NCBI GenBank assembly: GCA_905369775.1
Contig: CAJPJR010000001.1
Coordinates: forward strand, 91,900-155,899
Direction of reading: 5' to 3'
Source: Prevotellaceae bacterium UBA1746
Lineage (GTDB): Bacteria; Bacteroidota; Bacteroidia; Bacteroidales; Bacteroidaceae
DNA: 64,000 nt
Part shown: positions 1 through 8,177 of the stretch, one piece after another
How the letters are laid out: the number at the start of each line of letters is the position of its first letter
Position numbering within the stretch: the first letter of the stretch is position 1
Position numbers and translations under genes: made by a program
The notes under the pieces: model-generated
What the model saw: the letters and a program-made list of their open reading frames with translations, nothing else
Databases searched by the model: none
Told to the model about the DNA's origin: nothing

Positions 1-1317
1 CCCAACGAAAAGAAACACTTCGAGCCCATCGTTGAGCTCACACCCTCCGAAAAGCCCGAAGCTCCCGTAGCCGTCATCAAAGTCATCGGTGTCGGCGGCG
101 GCGGCGGCAACGCCGTCAGCAACATGTATCGCGAGAACGTCGAAGGGGTTCGCTTCCTCGTTTGCAATACCGACGCCAAGGCGCTGGCAGCCTCGCTCGT
201 GCCCGAGCACGTGCAACTCGGCCCGGGACTCGGCGCCGGCGGACGCCCCGAACGCGGACGGGAGTTGGCCGAAGAAAACGTCGAGGCCATCCGCGAAGCC
301 CTCGAAGACGACCTCAACATGGTGTTCATCACCGCCGGCATGGGCGGAGGCACCGGCACAGGTGCCGCCCCCGTCATCGCACGAGAGGCCATGGCCAAGG
401 GCATTCTCACCGTCGGCATCGTCACCATCCCCTTCCTCTTTGAGCAAAAGCTCCAAGTCAACAAAGCACTCGACGGTGTGGAGCGCATCAGCAAGGAAGT
501 CGATGCCCTGCTCATCGTCAACAACCAGCGCCTCTTCGACATCTATCGCGACCTCACGGTCAGAGATGCCTTCAAAAAAGCCGACGACACCCTCACCGAC
601 GCCGTGCGCTCCATCGTCGAAATCATCAACATGGGCGGAAGCGGCAGTGTGAACCTCGATTTCAGCGATGTCGACACCTGTTTGCGCGCAGGCGGCGTGG
701 CCGTTATGTCCACCGGCGTGGCCACCGGCGAGGACCGATTGCGCAAAGCCATCGATGCCGCACTCGAATCTCCCCTACTCAACGATCGCGACATCCAAGA
801 TTCCAAGTCGCTTCGCCTCGCCGTCTTCAGTCCCGAAGACCCGGAACACACACTCAAGGTCGATGAAATGGGTCACATCGACAAGTTCATGAAAGACATC
901 AACGCCAATGTCGATTTCAAATACGGACTGGCCACCGATCCTTCCCTCACCGACGACCAAATACGCGTCATTGTCCTCGCCTCCGGCTTCCGCAATGTCA
1001 CCGCCCACCTCACCGAAGAAGACCATCGCCCCCTTACCGAAGAGGAAACCGAACGCATCAACGCCGAGAACGAGCGCATCAGCAACTACTACGGGCGCGA
1101 AAAGGGCGAACGCACGCGCTACACCCGCTTCTATGTCCTCAAACCCGAAGATCTCGACAACGAGGTGCTCATCGCCGACATCGAAGCAGTGCCCACCGTG
1201 CGCCGCACAGACACCGATTTGCGCCGCATTCGTCAGAACAGTAACAGCGTAGACGCGGGCGCAAGCGCCGGCGCGGCCGAAGAGACCACGCACGGCGAAC
1301 CCACCGACGCGCACTAA
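1..1317 (+). CDS. ftsZ: Cell division protein FtsZ (5' end outside window)
   Basis: Tubulin-like GTPase that polymerises into the cytokinetic ring. The frame is open from base 1, so the true start lies upstream; 438 codons are visible. The glycine-rich N-terminal loop (GVGGGGGNAVSNM), the tubulin signature GGGTGTGAAP near residue 120 of the visible part and the T7-loop region are all present. The N-terminus should lack only a short leader. The C-terminal tail after about residue 385 is short and low-complexity, and I do not see the usual PAFLRR-like peptide that docks FtsA/ZipA in many bacteria. A GatB/YqeY gene follows 88 bases downstream, as is common after fts genes in Bacteroidetes. Identification is secure. 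Confidence 0.97.
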   Translation, partial: PNEKKHFEPIVELTPSEKPEAPVAVIKVIGVGGGGGNAVSNMYRENVEGVRFLVCNTDAKALAASLVPEHVQLGPGLGAGGRPERGRELAEENVEAIREALEDDLNMVFITAGMGGGTGTGAAPVIAREAMAKGILTVGIVTIPFLFEQKLQVNKALDGVERISKEVDALLIVNNQRLFDIYRDLTVRDAFKKADDTLTDAVRSIVEIINMGGSGSVNLDFSDVDTCLRAGGVAVMSTGVATGEDRLRKAIDAALESPLLNDRDIQDSKSLRLAVFSPEDPEHTLKVDEMGHIDKFMKDINANVDFKYGLATDPSLTDDQIRVIVLASGFRNVTAHLTEEDHRPLTEEETERINAENERISNYYGREKGERTRYTRFYVLKPEDLDNEVLIADIEAVPTVRRTDTDLRRIRQNSNSVDAGASAGAAEETTHGEPTDAH

Positions 1318-1405
1318 TCCATCCCCTCGCGCAGAAGCGGCGCGGCACGCTCCAAGTCGGAAGTAGTGCTCCCCCTGCTGCACGAAATACATCCACAGCC
1401 TCACT

Positions 1406-1852
1406 ATGCTTTTCGATCAAATCAGCACCGACATCATGTCGGCCATGAAAGCGCACGACAAAGTGCGCACCCAAGCCCTCCGCAACGTCAAGAAATACTT
1501 CATCGAGGCGAAGACCGCTCCCGGCAGCGACGGCGAACTCACCGACGAGGCCGCCATTAAGATCCTGGCCAAGCTCGCAAAGCAAGGCCGTGACACCGCC
1601 GCCCTCTACACCGAGCAGAATCGTCCCGACCTCGCCGAGAGCGAACTGGCCGAAGTGGCCGTCATCGAGACCTATCTGCCCAAAGCCCTCACCGACGAGG
1701 AACTCACCGTCGCACTGCGCGAGATCATCGCCGAAGTCGGCGCCACTTCGCCCAAAGAAATGGGCAAAGTCATGGGCGTGGCCTCCAAGCGCCTCGCAGG
1801 CCGTGCCGACGGGCGCGCCATCAGCGAGAAAGTCAAGGCACTGCTCGCCTGA
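1406..1852 (+). CDS. GatB/YqeY domain protein
   Basis: Small (148 aa) helical protein of the GatB/YqeY family. This domain resembles the C-terminal tRNA-binding tail of the amidotransferase subunit GatB. Family-typical features are the N-terminal stretch MLFDQISTDIMSAMKAHDK, a central ETYLPKALTDEEL segment and the end segment with SPKEMGKVMGV followed by a Gly-Arg-Ala-Asp-Gly turn. Full length compared with YqeY proteins (about 148-150 aa). The in vivo role is unknown; tRNA-related function is inferred from domain homology only. It lies directly downstream of ftsZ and is closed by a strong terminator at 1916-1955, so ftsZ and this gene may form the end of the division operon. Confidence 0.9.
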   Translation: MLFDQISTDIMSAMKAHDKVRTQALRNVKKYFIEAKTAPGSDGELTDEAAIKILAKLAKQGRDTAALYTEQNRPDLAESELAEVAVIETYLPKALTDEELTVALREIIAEVGATSPKEMGKVMGVASKRLAGRADGRAISEKVKALLA

Positions 1853-1915
1853 TTGTTCCCTTGCCCAATTTTCGACCGACGCACCGTTCGGTCGATCGTC
1901 CCCCTGCTTTCCTTC

Positions 1916-1955
1916 GGGAATCGTCTCATTCGTCTGAGACGGTTCCCGTTTTTTT
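1916..1955 (+). terminator. Intrinsic terminator after the YqeY gene
   Basis: A 13-bp stem (arms 1916-1928 and 1935-1947, one G-U pair) with a 6-base loop is followed by seven T at 1949-1955. It closes the ftsZ-yqeY transcript. A second small hairpin, CGACCGA/TCGGTCG at 1873-1894, lies just upstream. Confidence 0.85.
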
Positions 1956-2016
1956 GTTCCCCCCTCCTGCTTTTCTTTCACCGCCCGAAGGCCATCGGCG
2001 CACTGTGGCGTCTCGG

Positions 2017-2121
2017 TGCAAAAAGCACCCCACTTTCGCCGAAAAGTCCCCGCCTTTCGTTCGAAAGTCACCAATTTTTCGCGCACACCCCCCTTTTCTC
2101 TGCATTTTTGCCAAAATCAAC
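2017..2121. repeat. 21-bp phased intergenic repeat, locus R1 (5 units)
   Basis: Five abutting 21-bp units start at 2017, 2038, 2059, 2080 and 2101. Read on the minus strand, the best ones have an A-tract, a G-rich core and a T-tract; unit 2038-2058 contains GGCGGGGACTTTTCGGC. It lies in the spacer between the YqeY terminator and recJ. Because 21 is a multiple of three, all frames read through as spurious 7-residue repeats (for example K-x-G-x-F on the minus strand). Member of the family described under findings. Confidence 0.7.
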
Positions 2122-2363
2122 AGTCGAGAAATCGCCGCCCGAAAAATAATGCGTATCTTAGCCTATCGATCTGTTTCGTGCCTTTCGATGCGGAGCTCAC
2201 GCCACGTGTCCGTTCCTCCCTTCGGGGCCGTCAGCCCAGCCCGCAACGCACCGCAACCGCCGCTCGACGGGGTCGCGGCAGGGCAAAACCGAAAGCGGCA
2301 CCACACCCAAAAATCGTGCGCACGACTCCGATCGCCACAACGCACCAAGCCCCTCCCGACATC
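2122..2363. other. Spacer before recJ, no feature seen
   Basis: After repeat locus R1, 242 bases lead to the recJ start. The recJ frame stays open upstream to 2016, but the extra residues are low-complexity, partly encoded by the repeat, and unlike RecJ. I see no Bacteroidetes promoter box pair, RNA gene or convincing small gene here. Confidence 0.5.
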
Positions 2364-4082
2364 ATGATCTACCAGTGGAACTACGTCCCCGCTCCTGCGG
2401 GCGAAGAAGCCGAAGGCCGACGACTGGCCGAAGAATTAGGCATGCATCCGGTCTTCGGACGCATGCTTCGCGAGCGTTGCATCTACACCGCTGCCGAAGC
2501 ACGCCGATTCTTCCGGCCGCAACTCACCGATTTGCACGACCCTTTCCTCATGAACGACATGCAAGTCGCCGTCGAACGCCTCAACAAGGCCATCCTTCGC
2601 AAGGAGCGCATCATGGTCTACGGCGACTATGACGTCGACGGCGTCACTTCTGTGGCCCTGGTCTACCGGTTCATCAGTCACTACTACAACAACATCGACT
2701 ACTACATCCCCGACCGTTACGATGAGGGTTACGGGGTGTCGAAGCGCGGCATCGACTATGCCGCCGAAACCGGGGTGCGGCTCATCATCGTCTTGGACTG
2801 CGGCATCAAAGCGGTCGACGAAATTGCCTACGCAAAGGAGCGCGGCATCGATTTCATCATCTGCGACCACCACGTGCCCGACGAAATGCTGCCGCCGGCC
2901 GTGGCCGTTCTCAACCCCAAGCGCCGCGACAATCACTATCCCTACACGCATCTGTCGGGTTGCGGCGTGGGATTCAAATTCATGCAGGCCTTTGCCGCCG
3001 ACAACGGCATCGAGTTCAACCGTCTCCACGAGTTGCTCGACCTTTGTGTCGTGGCCATCGCCGCCGACATCGTGCCCGTCATGGGCGAAAATCGCATCTT
3101 GGCCTACCACGGTCTGCGGAGACTCAATTCCAACCCCTCCATCGGACTCCAGGCCATCGTGGAAGTTTGCGGTCTGGCCGACCGGGAACTGACGATGAAC
3201 GACATCATTTTCAAAATCGGCCCCCGCATCAACGCCTCCGGACGCATGCAAAACGGCAAAGAGGCCGTACAGCTCCTCGTCGAAACCGACTACTCCACGG
3301 CACTCGAACAGGCGTCGCACATCAATCTCTACAATGAAGCCCGCAAAGATCTCGATCGGAAAATGACCGAACAAGCCACCGAACAGGTCAGTGCCATGAA
3401 GGGACTCGAAGAGCGTCGCGGCATTGTGATCTACAACGAGCAGTGGCACAAGGGCATTATCGGCATCGTGGCCTCGCGCGTCACCGAACAGTACTACCGC
3501 CCCGCCGTGGTCTTGACCCGTTCGGGCGACATGGCCACCGGTTCTGCCCGCTCCGTCACCGGTTTCGACGTCTACAAAGCGGTGCAAAGCTGCGCCGATC
3601 TGCTCGAAAATTTCGGCGGACACACCTATGCCGCGGGGCTCACCCTACGCGTCGACAAGGTTCCGGAATTTTCCCAACGCTTCGAGGCGTACGTGGCCGA
3701 ACATATCCTCGACGAACAGACGCAACCCACACTCGACATCACCGCCGTGCTCGATTTCAACGAGGTGAATTTCGATTTCTACAAACAGTTGCGCAAATTC
3801 GCCCCCTTCGGGCCCGGCAACGAACGCCCTCTCTTTTGCACCCACCGCGTCTACGACTACGGCACCTCCAAAGTGGTGGGCCGCGGACAGGAACACATCC
3901 GCCTCGAACTGGTCGACAACAAGTCGAACGCCGTGATGAACGGCATCGCTTTCGGCCAAAGTTCGCAGGCGCGCTACATCAAAACGCGCCGCGCGTTCGA
4001 CATTTGCTATGCCGTGGAGGAAAATACACACAAACGCGGCGAGGTGCAATTACAAATCGAAGACATCCGACCCTGTGAGTAG
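2364..4082 (+). CDS. recJ: Single-stranded-DNA 5'-3' exonuclease RecJ
   Basis: DHH-family exonuclease acting in RecFOR recombinational repair and mismatch repair; cytoplasmic. At 572 aa from the chosen ATG it matches normal RecJ size. Motif I (YGDYDVDGVTS) is at about residues 86-96 and the DHH motif (CDHHVP) at 167-172. The DHHA1 glycine motif GGHTYAAGL is near residue 420, followed by an OB-like C-terminal domain. The start at 2364 (MIYQWNY) is chosen because family similarity begins there; the upstream extension of the open frame is repeat-derived. The stop overlaps the recQ start, implying translational coupling of two DNA-repair enzymes. Confidence 0.95.
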   Translation: MIYQWNYVPAPAGEEAEGRRLAEELGMHPVFGRMLRERCIYTAAEARRFFRPQLTDLHDPFLMNDMQVAVERLNKAILRKERIMVYGDYDVDGVTSVALVYRFISHYYNNIDYYIPDRYDEGYGVSKRGIDYAAETGVRLIIVLDCGIKAVDEIAYAKERGIDFIICDHHVPDEMLPPAVAVLNPKRRDNHYPYTHLSGCGVGFKFMQAFAADNGIEFNRLHELLDLCVVAIAADIVPVMGENRILAYHGLRRLNSNPSIGLQAIVEVCGLADRELTMNDIIFKIGPRINASGRMQNGKEAVQLLVETDYSTALEQASHINLYNEARKDLDRKMTEQATEQVSAMKGLEERRGIVIYNEQWHKGIIGIVASRVTEQYYRPAVVLTRSGDMATGSARSVTGFDVYKAVQSCADLLENFGGHTYAAGLTLRVDKVPEFSQRFEAYVAEHILDEQTQPTLDITAVLDFNEVNFDFYKQLRKFAPFGPGNERPLFCTHRVYDYGTSKVVGRGQEHIRLELVDNKSNAVMNGIAFGQSSQARYIKTRRAFDICYAVEENTHKRGEVQLQIEDIRPCE

Positions 4083-6165
4083 CCCCTTCGATCCCCTTGC
4101 GCCCACCGACGCCGAACTCGATGCCGTCGACTGCGAGCTGCAAGCCCTCTGGGGCGAACCGCTCCCGCCGCCCACCGATTTTGCGCCCGACCCCGTGGGG
4201 CTGCCTGCGGTGCAAACTCCGACACAGGCGGCCTTTGACCGCAACGATCCACGCGCCGTGCTGAAAGCCGGATGGGGCTACGATGACTTTCGCGGCATTC
4301 AGCGCGAAATCATCGACAGTCTGCTTGCCGGCCACGACACACTCGGGCTGATGCCCACCGGCGGAGGAAAAAGCATCACCTTCCAGGTGCCGGCCCTCAT
4401 GATGGAGGGCACTTGTCTGGTCATCACGCCGCTCATCGCCCTGATGAAAGACCAAGTCGAGAACCTGCGCCGCCGACACATCCAAGCCACGGCCATCCAC
4501 TCGGGACTCACCCGCGAAGAAATCAACCGTGAGCTCGACAATGTCATCCTCGGTGAGTACAAATTCCTCTATCTTTCGCCCGAACGTATCCACACGGAGC
4601 TCTTTCGCTTCAAGTTGGCCTACATGAAGGTGAGTTTTATCGCGGTAGACGAGGCCCATTGCATCTCACAGTGGGGCTACGACTTCCGTCCTTCCTATCT
4701 TCGGGTGCGCGAAATCCGCGCCTTGCTGCCCGAAGTGCCCATTCTGGCGCTCACCGCCACGGCCACGCGCACCGTGGTCGACGACATCCAGCGACAACTG
4801 GACTTCCGCGCGCCGCGGGTCTACCGCATGAGCTTCGAGCGCCCCAATCTCACCTATCTCGTGCGCCAATCCGAAGACAAGATGGGCGATCTCATGGCAC
4901 TGCTCCGCAGGAGCGAGGGTTCGGCCATCGTCTACACGCGCTCACGCGGCGGAACGCGCGACACGGCCCTGGCCTTGCAGGCCGCAGGCATCCCGGCGCT
5001 CTACTACCACGCGGGGTTGCCCACCGCCGACAAGAGTGCGCGGCAAGAAGCTTGGCAACAAGACCGCACCCGCGTGATGGTGGCCACCAATGCCTTCGGC
5101 ATGGGCATCGACAAGCCCGATGTGCGACTGGTGGTGCACCTTGATCCGCCCGATTCCTTGGAAGCCTATTTCCAAGAGGCGGGACGTGCCGGCCGCGACG
5201 GCGCACCGGCCGAAGCGATCCTCCTCACGCATCCCCGCGATGTCCGCCTGCTCTCGCAACGCATCGCACAAACCTTTCCGCCCAAGGAGAAAATCCGCGA
5301 AATCTATGACGACGTGGCCTACTATCTCCAAGTGGCCGAGGGCGAAGGCGAGGAACAGACCTACGAATTCGACCTCAATGAGTTTTGTCGCCGCTTTCAC
5401 CACTTTCCCCTCACGGTGGTCAGTGCATTCACCATTCTCGAACGCGCGGGCTACCTCCTTTATGCCGACAAACACGAGACACGTTCGCGCTTGATGATGA
5501 TTGTTCGGCGCGAAGATCTCTATCATGTGCACAATCGTGTGGCCGATGGCGACAAAGTGCTCACGGCGCTCTTCAGATTGTACACTGGTTTGTTTGCCGA
5601 CTACGTGTTTATCGAAGAAAGCAGCCTGGCAAGCGCCTGCGGACTGAGTGAAGAGGCACTCTACGAACGACTTACGGCCTTGAACCGCGCACGTTTGCTC
5701 CACTACATCCCGCGCAAGAGCGTGGCCACGGTGCGTTATCTCACGCGCCGCACCATCGGCGAGCGATTGGCCCTGGGGGCCGAAGCCTACGAGACGCGAC
5801 TCGAACAATACACGCGGCGCATCGAGGGCGTGGTGCGCTATTGCACCGACAGAGACACCTGCCACAGCCGCCTGTTGCTCGAATATTTCGACGATCCTTC
5901 GGCGCACGATTGCGGACGCTGCGATGTGTGCTGCCCCGGCGCGCCACCGAGCACCGATGCCGCGCAACTCGAAGCTGATCTCTTCGCTCTGCTGGCCGAC
6001 GGCCGGCCGCACACGGTGAGCGAATGGCACGTGGCACAGTGCGATGCGAAACCGGCCGGCCGGCTCTTGCAGCGGCTGGTCGACGAAGGGCGTGTGGTGT
6101 TCGACACCGGGCGGATTTCACTGCCGCGACCGGCATCGGCAACCGGCACCTCACCCGCCGATTGA
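4075..6165 (+). CDS. recQ: ATP-dependent DNA helicase RecQ
   Basis: 3'-5' DNA helicase of the RecQ family, used in recombination and replication-fork repair. A GTG start at 4075 overlaps the recJ stop by 8 bases and gives 696 aa. Walker A is MPTGGGKS, the DEAH box is AVDEAHCISQWGYDFRPSY, and motif VI is QEAGRAGRDG. A C-terminal zinc-binding cluster (Cys-Gly-Arg-Cys-Asp-Val-Cys-Cys, with an upstream Cys in the RDTC segment) ends the RecQ-Ct region, followed by a short winged-helix-like tail. I see no clear HRDC domain. The N-terminal 55 residues are Pro/Asp rich and not conserved. An ATG at 4009 is possible but would lie inside recJ. Confidence 0.95.
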   Translation: MSSPFDPLAPTDAELDAVDCELQALWGEPLPPPTDFAPDPVGLPAVQTPTQAAFDRNDPRAVLKAGWGYDDFRGIQREIIDSLLAGHDTLGLMPTGGGKSITFQVPALMMEGTCLVITPLIALMKDQVENLRRRHIQATAIHSGLTREEINRELDNVILGEYKFLYLSPERIHTELFRFKLAYMKVSFIAVDEAHCISQWGYDFRPSYLRVREIRALLPEVPILALTATATRTVVDDIQRQLDFRAPRVYRMSFERPNLTYLVRQSEDKMGDLMALLRRSEGSAIVYTRSRGGTRDTALALQAAGIPALYYHAGLPTADKSARQEAWQQDRTRVMVATNAFGMGIDKPDVRLVVHLDPPDSLEAYFQEAGRAGRDGAPAEAILLTHPRDVRLLSQRIAQTFPPKEKIREIYDDVAYYLQVAEGEGEEQTYEFDLNEFCRRFHHFPLTVVSAFTILERAGYLLYADKHETRSRLMMIVRREDLYHVHNRVADGDKVLTALFRLYTGLFADYVFIEESSLASACGLSEEALYERLTALNRARLLHYIPRKSVATVRYLTRRTIGERLALGAEAYETRLEQYTRRIEGVVRYCTDRDTCHSRLLLEYFDDPSAHDCGRCDVCCPGAPPSTDAAQLEADLFALLADGRPHTVSEWHVAQCDAKPAGRLLQRLVDEGRVVFDTGRISLPRPASATGTSPAD

Positions 6166-6278
6166 CTCATTTCGCCCGCTGCCTGACGACAATACCCTTC
6201 GGGCGGCCGTTTCTTCGCCTTTGAGCGACCGTTTCCCCCGATTTTTCAGATTCTTTTCCCCAAACTTTTATTCTTCCC

Positions 6279-7511
6279 GTGGTACTCAATTATATTTGGA
6301 TCGCCTTTTTCCTCATCGCTTTCGTGATTGCCGCCTTCCGCCTGCTGTTTCTCGGCGACTTCGACGTGTTTCCGGCCATCATGAACTCCACTTTCGAAAC
6401 GGCCAAGACGGCTTTTGAAATTTCGATCGGCCTCACCGGGGTACTTTCCCTCTGGATGGGGGTGATGAAGATCGGTGAACGCGGCGGAGTGATCCAATTT
6501 GTGGCACGACTGCTCGGGCCGCTCTTCAAACGCCTCTTTCCCGAAGTGCCGGAAGGCCATCCTGTGGTGGGAAACATCTTTATGAATATCTCCGCCAACA
6601 TGCTTGGACTCGACAATGCTGCCACGCCGCTCGGACTCAAGGCCATGGAAGGACTGCAAGAACTCAATCCGCAAAAAGATCGCGCGAGCAATGCCATGAT
6701 TATGTTCCTGGTGCTCAACACAAGTGGGCTCACGCTCATTCCGGTCTCCATCATGGTCTATCGTGCACAGCAAGGTGCGGCCAATCCCACGGACGTTTTC
6801 ATCCCGATCCTCCTGGCCACATTCTTTTCGACCCTGGCCGGCGTGATCGTCACCGCGCTTTTTCAGCGCATCAACCTCTTCAACCGCACGCTGCTCCTCA
6901 CACTCGGCGGCGCCTCCCTGGCAGTGGCCGGCATCATCTGGGGTTTCGCCTCGCTCGATGCGACGATGATGAACCGCGTGGGCACAACGAGTGCCAATGT
7001 CCTGTTGTTTAGCCTCATCGTGGCCTTCATCGTGGCGGGCGTGCGCAAGAAAATCAATGTCTACGACGCTTTTGTGGAAGGAGCCAAGTCGGGATTCGAA
7101 ACGGCCGTGCGTATTATCCCCTATCTCGTGGCGATGCTCGTGGCGATTGGGGTGTTTCGCGCCAGCGGTGCGATGGACGCGCTCATCGACGGGGTGTCGT
7201 GGGCGGTGCAGCGCTGCGGTTTCGACGCCCAATGGGTGGGCGCGCTGCCCACCGCCTTGATGAAACCCCTTTCGGGCTCCGGCGCACGCGGAATGATGGT
7301 CGATGCGATGGCAACCCACGGCGCCGATTCGTTTGTGGGGCGCTTGTCGTGCATATTCCAAGGCAGCACCGACACCACCTTCTATATTCTCGCCGTTTAC
7401 TTCGGCAGTGTGGGCGTTCGCCACACGCGTCACGCCGTGGCCGCGGGCTTGCTGGCCGACCTCGCGGGCATTGTGGCCGCCATCGCCATTTGTTATCTTT
7501 TCTTCGGGTAG
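6279..7511 (+). CDS. SpmA-SpmB fusion (nucleoside-recognition/Gate domain membrane protein)
   Basis: Polytopic inner-membrane protein of 410 aa with two tandem Gate (nucleoside recognition) domains. In Firmicutes these correspond to the separate spore-maturation proteins SpmA and SpmB. The first half holds the GNIFMNISANMLGLDNAATP motif characteristic of SpmA, and the second half holds SGSGARGMMVDA and FQGSTDTTFYILAVYFG characteristic of SpmB. It starts with GTG at 6279. This is a non-sporulating lineage, so a sporulation role is ruled out; substrate and function are unknown. No terminator is evident before ridA, 131 bases on. Family assignment is firm, function is not. Confidence 0.88.
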   Translation: MVLNYIWIAFFLIAFVIAAFRLLFLGDFDVFPAIMNSTFETAKTAFEISIGLTGVLSLWMGVMKIGERGGVIQFVARLLGPLFKRLFPEVPEGHPVVGNIFMNISANMLGLDNAATPLGLKAMEGLQELNPQKDRASNAMIMFLVLNTSGLTLIPVSIMVYRAQQGAANPTDVFIPILLATFFSTLAGVIVTALFQRINLFNRTLLLTLGGASLAVAGIIWGFASLDATMMNRVGTTSANVLLFSLIVAFIVAGVRKKINVYDAFVEGAKSGFETAVRIIPYLVAMLVAIGVFRASGAMDALIDGVSWAVQRCGFDAQWVGALPTALMKPLSGSGARGMMVDAMATHGADSFVGRLSCIFQGSTDTTFYILAVYFGSVGVRHTRHAVAAGLLADLAGIVAAIAICYLFFG

Positions 7512-7642
7512 GAAAGTCTGCGTCACGCGGAGGCAAACGAGCGAAAGCCCGCTCACTTTGCCCCGCCCTCCCGGCCATTGCGACGCGCCCCGCAACGCTG
7601 CACGCACTCTCCGGAACATTCATCTCTAAATCACCACACTAT

Positions 7643-8020
7643 ATGAAAAAAGCCCTCTCGACCGCACAGGCTCCCGCAGCCATCGGTCCCTATTCCCAAG
7701 CCATCGAAGTGAACGGCACCGTCTATGTCAGCGGACAACTGCCCGTTGATCCGGCTACCGGCGAGTTTGTGCCCGGCGGCATCAAGGAATTGACCCACCG
7801 CTCGCTCACTAATCTCACCAACGTGCTGGCCGAAGCGGGTTTAACGCTCGACCATGTGGTGAAAACCACCGTGTTTCTGGCCGACATTGCCGATTTCGCC
7901 GAAATGAATGAGGTTTATGCGTCGTTCTTCAAGGCGCCGTTCCCCGCTCGCTCGGCCATGGCGGTGAAAACCCTGCCGAAAGGTGCGCGCGTCGAGGTGG
8001 AATGCATCGCCGTGCGCTGA
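7643..8020 (+). CDS. ridA: RidA-family reactive enamine/imine deaminase
   Basis: Trimeric cytoplasmic enzyme (YjgF/YER057c/UK114 family) that hydrolyses reactive 2-aminoacrylate-type enamines formed by PLP enzymes. At 125 aa it is full length. The N-terminal PAAIGPYSQA motif and the C-terminal RSAMAVKTLPKGARVEVE motif, with the substrate-binding Arg, are both present. The ATG at 7643 is chosen because the frame's upstream extension overlaps the preceding gene's 3' end and carries no family similarity. A bidirectional terminator at 8054-8100 separates it from convergent gdhA. Confidence 0.95.
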   Translation: MKKALSTAQAPAAIGPYSQAIEVNGTVYVSGQLPVDPATGEFVPGGIKELTHRSLTNLTNVLAEAGLTLDHVVKTTVFLADIADFAEMNEVYASFFKAPFPARSAMAVKTLPKGARVEVECIAVR

Positions 8021-8053
8021 GCAAACAGGCACTTCATCCCGTCGTTCGACAAC

Positions 8054-8100
8054 AAAAAGCCCCGTTGCCCTTCCCTTCTCGGGAACCGCAACGGGGTTTT
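8054..8100. terminator. Bidirectional terminator between ridA and gdhA
   Basis: The hairpin CCCCGTTGC (8060-8068) / GCAACGGGG (8088-8096) has TTTT at 8097-8100 on the plus side and five A at 8054-8058, which serve as the U-tract for the minus-strand gdhA transcript. Confidence 0.85.
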
Positions 8101-8177
8101 CGTTGTTGGTTGGCGAAAACGAGCGCCGTTTCAAGCGCGCCCTTCCGCCGAAGCATGCCGAAGTAGCGGGATGACGA

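Noticed and set aside
90..112. GGC trinucleotide tract as a phase-variable repeat
   Set aside because: It encodes the conserved glycine loop of FtsZ, where length change would destroy GTP binding.
2016..2363. N-terminal extension of RecJ
   Set aside because: The extra residues come from repeat R1 and spacer DNA, and RecJ similarity begins at 2364.
6279..7511. Evidence for sporulation
   Set aside because: SpmA/SpmB-type Gate proteins occur widely in non-sporulating Bacteroidetes and no other sporulation gene is present.
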